Positions 61,416 to 64,000 of a stretch of DNA of 64,000 nt are shown here, piece by piece (position 1 is the stretch's first letter; each line of letters begins with the position of its first letter). Made by a program: the position numbers and the translations under genes. The stretch spans positions 1 to 64,000 of the forward strand of contig JAVVHE010000006.1 of the NCBI GenBank assembly GCA_032249695.1. Direction: 5' to 3'. The notes under the pieces are model-generated. The model was not told the DNA's origin and searched no databases. It saw only the letters and a list, made by a program, of their open reading frames with translations. The stretch is from JAVVHE01 sp032249695. GTDB lineage: Bacteria > Pseudomonadota > Alphaproteobacteria > Sphingomonadales > Sphingomonadaceae.

Positions 61416-62186
61416 TCAACCCGCGCGCACGCCGCGCAGCAGCCCCTTGTGCGCAGGCAGCTCGTCGAATGCGATGTGCGGGAACTCGCGCCGCCAGCGC
61501 GCGGCGACTTCGCGCTCGCCGTCGCGGTCGGCATCGTCCAGCAGCACGGCTCCGCCGGGCGACAGCCGGTGGAACAGCGCCGGCCCAGCAGCACCGCGCG
61601 CACCACCGCCCGCGAGCCAATCGGGCGGGCCATCGATCAGCAGCAGGTCGATGCGCTCGGGCAGGCCGGCTGCATCATACCACTCGCCGGGGTAGCCGTG
61701 CGGCGCGGCTGTCGTCAGCGGCGCGACGTGCACCTCGGCCTCCAGCCCCAGCGCGGTGAGGCGGCGTCGCGTGAGTGCGGCGAATCCTTCCAGGTGATCG
61801 TAGCTCACCAGCCGACCGCCGCCGTTCAGCTCCAGCGCGCGCGCGAGGACGAGCGTCGACAGGCCCGAGCCGAACTCCACCACGGTCCGCGGCTTGTGCG
61901 CGAAGACGTGATCGGCAAGCGCTGCCAGAAGGTCGGGCGAACCCGCCCAGCCATCGGGTGTGGGCAGGTCGTCGGTCGTCCAGCCCAGCCGGGCGACCAG
62001 ACGCTCCATCGTCCACCTGCGTGCGTGGGATTGGGCGCGCGCGGTGCGCCAGCCCTTCAGCCCGCGCGCCAGCCCGCGGACCCCGCGCCAGAAGGGCAGC
62101 AGCCGCGCGGCGGCACTGTTCGCCACCGAAAGCACCGACGCCATCGCAAGCCGCGATTGAGGCGCGGCGACTACCCGTTGCTGCAT
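61416..62186 (-). CDS. Class I SAM-dependent methyltransferase-like protein
   Basis: A 256-residue protein with a Rossmann-type methyltransferase core: motif I VVEFGSGLSTLVLARAL (about 101-117), an acidic residue after the second strand (LVSYDHLEG), and IDLLLIDGPPDW (about 177-188). It resembles the Methyltransf_24 group, for which substrates are mostly unknown. The N-terminal 60 residues are basic and partly hydrophobic. ATG at 62144 is an alternative start. It lies 34 bases upstream of gcvT and is probably the first gene of that operon. Confidence 0.8.
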   Translation of the reverse strand: MQQRVVAAPQSRLAMASVLSVANSAAARLLPFWRGVRGLARGLKGWRTARAQSHARRWTMERLVARLGWTTDDLPTPDGWAGSPDLLAALADHVFAHKPRTVVEFGSGLSTLVLARALELNGGGRLVSYDHLEGFAALTRRRLTALGLEAEVHVAPLTTAAPHGYPGEWYDAAGLPERIDLLLIDGPPDWLAGGGARGAAGPALFHRLSPGGAVLLDDADRDGEREVAARWRREFPHIAFDELPAHKGLLRGVRAG

Positions 62187-62243
62187 CGGGGCTGTTCATA
62201 GAGGCGCGGCCGAGCCTGGGCAAAGCCGGAGACGCCGCACCGG

Positions 62244-62278
62244 AAAAAAGGGCCGGCGGGATCGCTCCCAACCGGCCC
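62244..62278 (-). terminator. Intrinsic terminator upstream of the methyltransferase gene
   Basis: On the minus strand, GGGCCGG (62278-62272) pairs with CCGGCCC (62256-62250). An inner 4-bp stem GGGA/TCCC closes a GCGA tetraloop, and TTTTTT follows (62249-62244). It lies 58 bases before the methyltransferase start, so it either ends a small RNA or attenuates the operon. Confidence 0.85.
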
Positions 62279-62320
62279 AAGTGTCTCTTGGGGAGGATCG
62301 CCGCCCGAAGGCGGCGACCC
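62244..62320 (-). ncRNA. Candidate small RNA or attenuator leader
   Basis: Downstream of a TATAAG element (62327-62322) the minus strand forms an 11-bp hairpin with a TTCG loop (62320-62295), a C-rich single strand (TCCC), a second hairpin CCCAAG/CTTGGG (62292-62276) and the terminator. The second hairpin and the terminator share GGG (62278-62276), so they exclude each other in part. No open reading frame fits. It may be a free small RNA of about 75 nt or the leader of the methyltransferase-gcvTHP operon. The -35 element is weak (TTGCGC at 20-base spacing). Confidence 0.6.
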
Positions 62321-62485
62321 GCTTATACTGCACTGCACAAATGCTGCGCGCAACCCCAAAAGGGAGTGAAGTCAATAATTGTGCGCGATGTTGCGCTGCG
62401 CTGCAGCGTCGGGTTCTGAAATTGCTTCTGGGGATAACGCCATTGCCGGGCGGGTGGCGGTCCCTAGAGTCGTGCGGCCACCCAC

Positions 62486-64000
62486 ATGTCCGATCTGTTC
62501 GCCGCCGCCGCTGCTTCCGCGCCCGACCCCGGTTACGGGGCGCACTCGATCGAGGTGCTGGAGGGGCTGGAGCCCGTCCGCCGCCGCCCCGGCATGTATG
62601 TCGGCGGCACCGATGCGCGCGCGCTGCACCATCTGGCTGCCGAGGTGCTCGACAACGCGATGGACGAGGCGGTGGCGGGCCATGCGACGCGGATCGAGGT
62701 CGCGCTGGAGGACGACGGCGCGATCCTCATCGCCGACAACGGCCGCGGCATTCCGGTCGATCCGCACCCGAAATTCCCCGGCAAGTCGGCGCTGGAGGTG
62801 ATCCTGACGGTGCTGCATTCGGGCGGCAAGTTCAGCGAGGGCGCGTACCAGACGAGCGGCGGGCTGCACGGCGTGGGGCTGTCGGTGGTCAATGCTCTGT
62901 CCGAGGAGCTGATCGTCGAGGTCGCGCGCGGGCGCGAGCTGTTCCGCCAGGTCTATGCGCGTGGGCTTCCGCGGACGGAGCTGGTGAAGCTGGGCGCAGC
63001 GCCCAACCGGCGCGGCACGAGCGTCCGCTTCCGGCCCGATGCGGAGATTTTCGGCGCCGATGCGCGCTTCGATCCGGCGCGGCTGATGCGGCTGGCGCGA
63101 TCGAAGGCCTATCTGTTTCCGGGCGTCGAGATCCGCTGGCGGCGAGCGGCTGTGATCGGCGGGGACACGCCCGAAAGCGCGGTGTTCCAGTTTCACGGCG
63201 GGCTTGCCGACCGGCTGCGCGAAGAGCTGGCCGAGCGCGAGACGGTGACGCCAGCACCGTTTGCAGGACGCGTGACGCTCGATGGCGGGCAGGCGGTTGA
63301 ATGGGCGGTCGCATGGGCCGCCGATGGCGACGGCGCGCTTTCGGCCTATTGCAACACCATCCCCACCCCCGACGGCGGCACGCACGAGGCGGGCCTGCGC
63401 GCGGCATTACTGAAGGGTTTACGAGCGTTTGCGGGGCTGGCGGGGCTGAAGAAGGGCGCCGAGATCGCGCCCGAGGATGCAAGCGGCGGGGTGGTAGCGT
63501 TCCTGTCGCTGTTCCTGCGTGACCCGCAGTTCCAGAGCCAAACCAAGGACCGCCTCACCTCGCCCGAGGCGGCGCGCATGGTTGAGAGCGCCGTGCGCGA
63601 CGCGTTCGATCACTGGCTCGCGGCCGACCCGGAAAGCGCCAAAGCGTTGATAGGGCACGCGATCGAGCGGATGGAGGACCGACTTGCACGGCGCGCGGAG
63701 AAGGAGGTCAAGCGCAAGACGCTGACCGGCCGCCGCCTGCGCCTGCCGGGCAAGCTGACCGATTGCAGCCGTGCCGGGGCGGCGGGTTCGGAGCTGTTCA
63801 TCGTCGAAGGCGATTCGGCTGGAGGCTCCGCCAAGCAGGCGCGCAAGCGCGAGACGCAGGCGATCCTGCCGCTGAGGGGCAAGATCCTGAACGTTGCGAG
63901 CGCTGCCGCGGGGAAGGCCGCGCAGAACCAGGAACTTGCCGACCTGAAGCTCGCGCTGGGGCTGGATCGCGAGTACCGGGCTGAGGATCTGCGCTATGAG
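62486..64000 (+). CDS. parE: DNA topoisomerase IV subunit B (5' part, cut by window end)
   Basis: The ATPase subunit of topoisomerase IV, which decatenates replicated chromosomes. The 505 residues visible cover the GHKL ATPase domain (RRRPGMYVGG, VLDNAMDEAVAGHA, IADNGRGIPVD, GGLHGVGLSVVNAL), the transducer domain (with CNTIPTPDGGTHEAGLR) and the start of the Toprim domain (EGDSAGGSAKQARKRETQA). The PTPDGGTHEAG block and the short first region favour ParE over GyrB. The gene runs past the right end of the window. Confidence 0.95.
   Translation, partial: MSDLFAAAAASAPDPGYGAHSIEVLEGLEPVRRRPGMYVGGTDARALHHLAAEVLDNAMDEAVAGHATRIEVALEDDGAILIADNGRGIPVDPHPKFPGKSALEVILTVLHSGGKFSEGAYQTSGGLHGVGLSVVNALSEELIVEVARGRELFRQVYARGLPRTELVKLGAAPNRRGTSVRFRPDAEIFGADARFDPARLMRLARSKAYLFPGVEIRWRRAAVIGGDTPESAVFQFHGGLADRLREELAERETVTPAPFAGRVTLDGGQAVEWAVAWAADGDGALSAYCNTIPTPDGGTHEAGLRAALLKGLRAFAGLAGLKKGAEIAPEDASGGVVAFLSLFLRDPQFQSQTKDRLTSPEAARMVESAVRDAFDHWLAADPESAKALIGHAIERMEDRLARRAEKEVKRKTLTGRRLRLPGKLTDCSRAGAAGSELFIVEGDSAGGSAKQARKRETQAILPLRGKILNVASAAAGKAAQNQELADLKLALGLDREYRAEDLRYE

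Noticed and set aside
61382..62330. Glycine riboswitch upstream of gcvT or its operon
   Set aside because: I looked for the conserved tandem aptamer core and did not find it; the structures present are different.

Overview
The window is GC-rich and gene-dense, and its gene content points to an alphaproteobacterium of the Sphingomonadales (Sphingomonas-like). The evidence is a full TonB/ExbB/ExbD/ExbD transport system, a large TonB-dependent receptor, three secreted proteins with PEP-CTERM-like tails, a MerC-like/Zur pair, a DUF6356 protein, a S9B (DPP-IV type) peptidase and many GTG starts. Nothing indicates a large mobile element: there is no transposase, phage gene, plasmid origin or CRISPR array. 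Most of the window is ordinary chromosomal core.

Layout. 0.5-2.8 kb: a DUF1761-like membrane protein, then rluB-rsmD (rRNA modification) with an intrinsic terminator. 2.9-6.3 kb: a PEP-CTERM protein divergent from a UvrD/PcrA helicase. 7-9.5 kb: tonB-exbB-exbD-exbD. 9.7-13 kb: a secreted unknown, folB, a two-copy 111-bp tandem repeat and gltD. 13.2-15.5 kb: tatD, an MBL hydrolase and a retropepsin-like protease in one tight minus-strand cluster, preceded by tRNA-Met. 15.5-18.5 kb: isoaspartyl peptidase, DUF3775, a TPR-like protein and an alpha/beta hydrolase. 18.7-25.7 kb: translation genes thrS, infC (apparent ATC start codon), trmD and rplS, with a TonB-dependent receptor between infC and trmD. 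25.8-32.6 kb: DPP-IV-like peptidase, then a coupled trio (57-aa membrane protein, 624-aa unknown, xerD) and a secreted anchor-type protein. 32.9-41 kb: prs, a rhomboid protease and a tripartite RND efflux pump. 41-43.7 kb: a coupled DUF969-DUF979-DUF2891 operon of unknown function. 44-47 kb: a small secreted protein, ctaA and merC-like/zur with a palindromic operator. 47-51 kb: dxs and a TauE/SafE-TIGR02186 pair. 51-56.8 kb: truA, fmt, DUF6356, recR, a secreted unknown, def, a hypoxanthine-DNA glycosylase, a TerC family protein and a DUF642-like surface protein. 56.9-62.2 kb: a methyltransferase-gcvT-gcvH-gcvP operon, preceded by a structured leader or small RNA. 62.5-64 kb: the 5' part of parE, cut by the window edge.

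How the genes fit together. Energised outer-membrane uptake (TonB system plus receptor), drug or solvent efflux (RND), one-carbon metabolism (gcvTHP, fmt, folB), protein maturation (def, fmt, peptidases) and tRNA/rRNA modification (rluB, rsmD, trmD, truA) dominate. The points most worth a second look are the leader with competing hairpins before the methyltransferase-gcvTHP operon, the 17-nt palindrome controlling merC-like/zur, the ATC start of infC, the DUF969/DUF979/DUF2891 operon with a palindromic insert in its middle gene, and the coupled small-membrane-protein/unknown/xerD operon.
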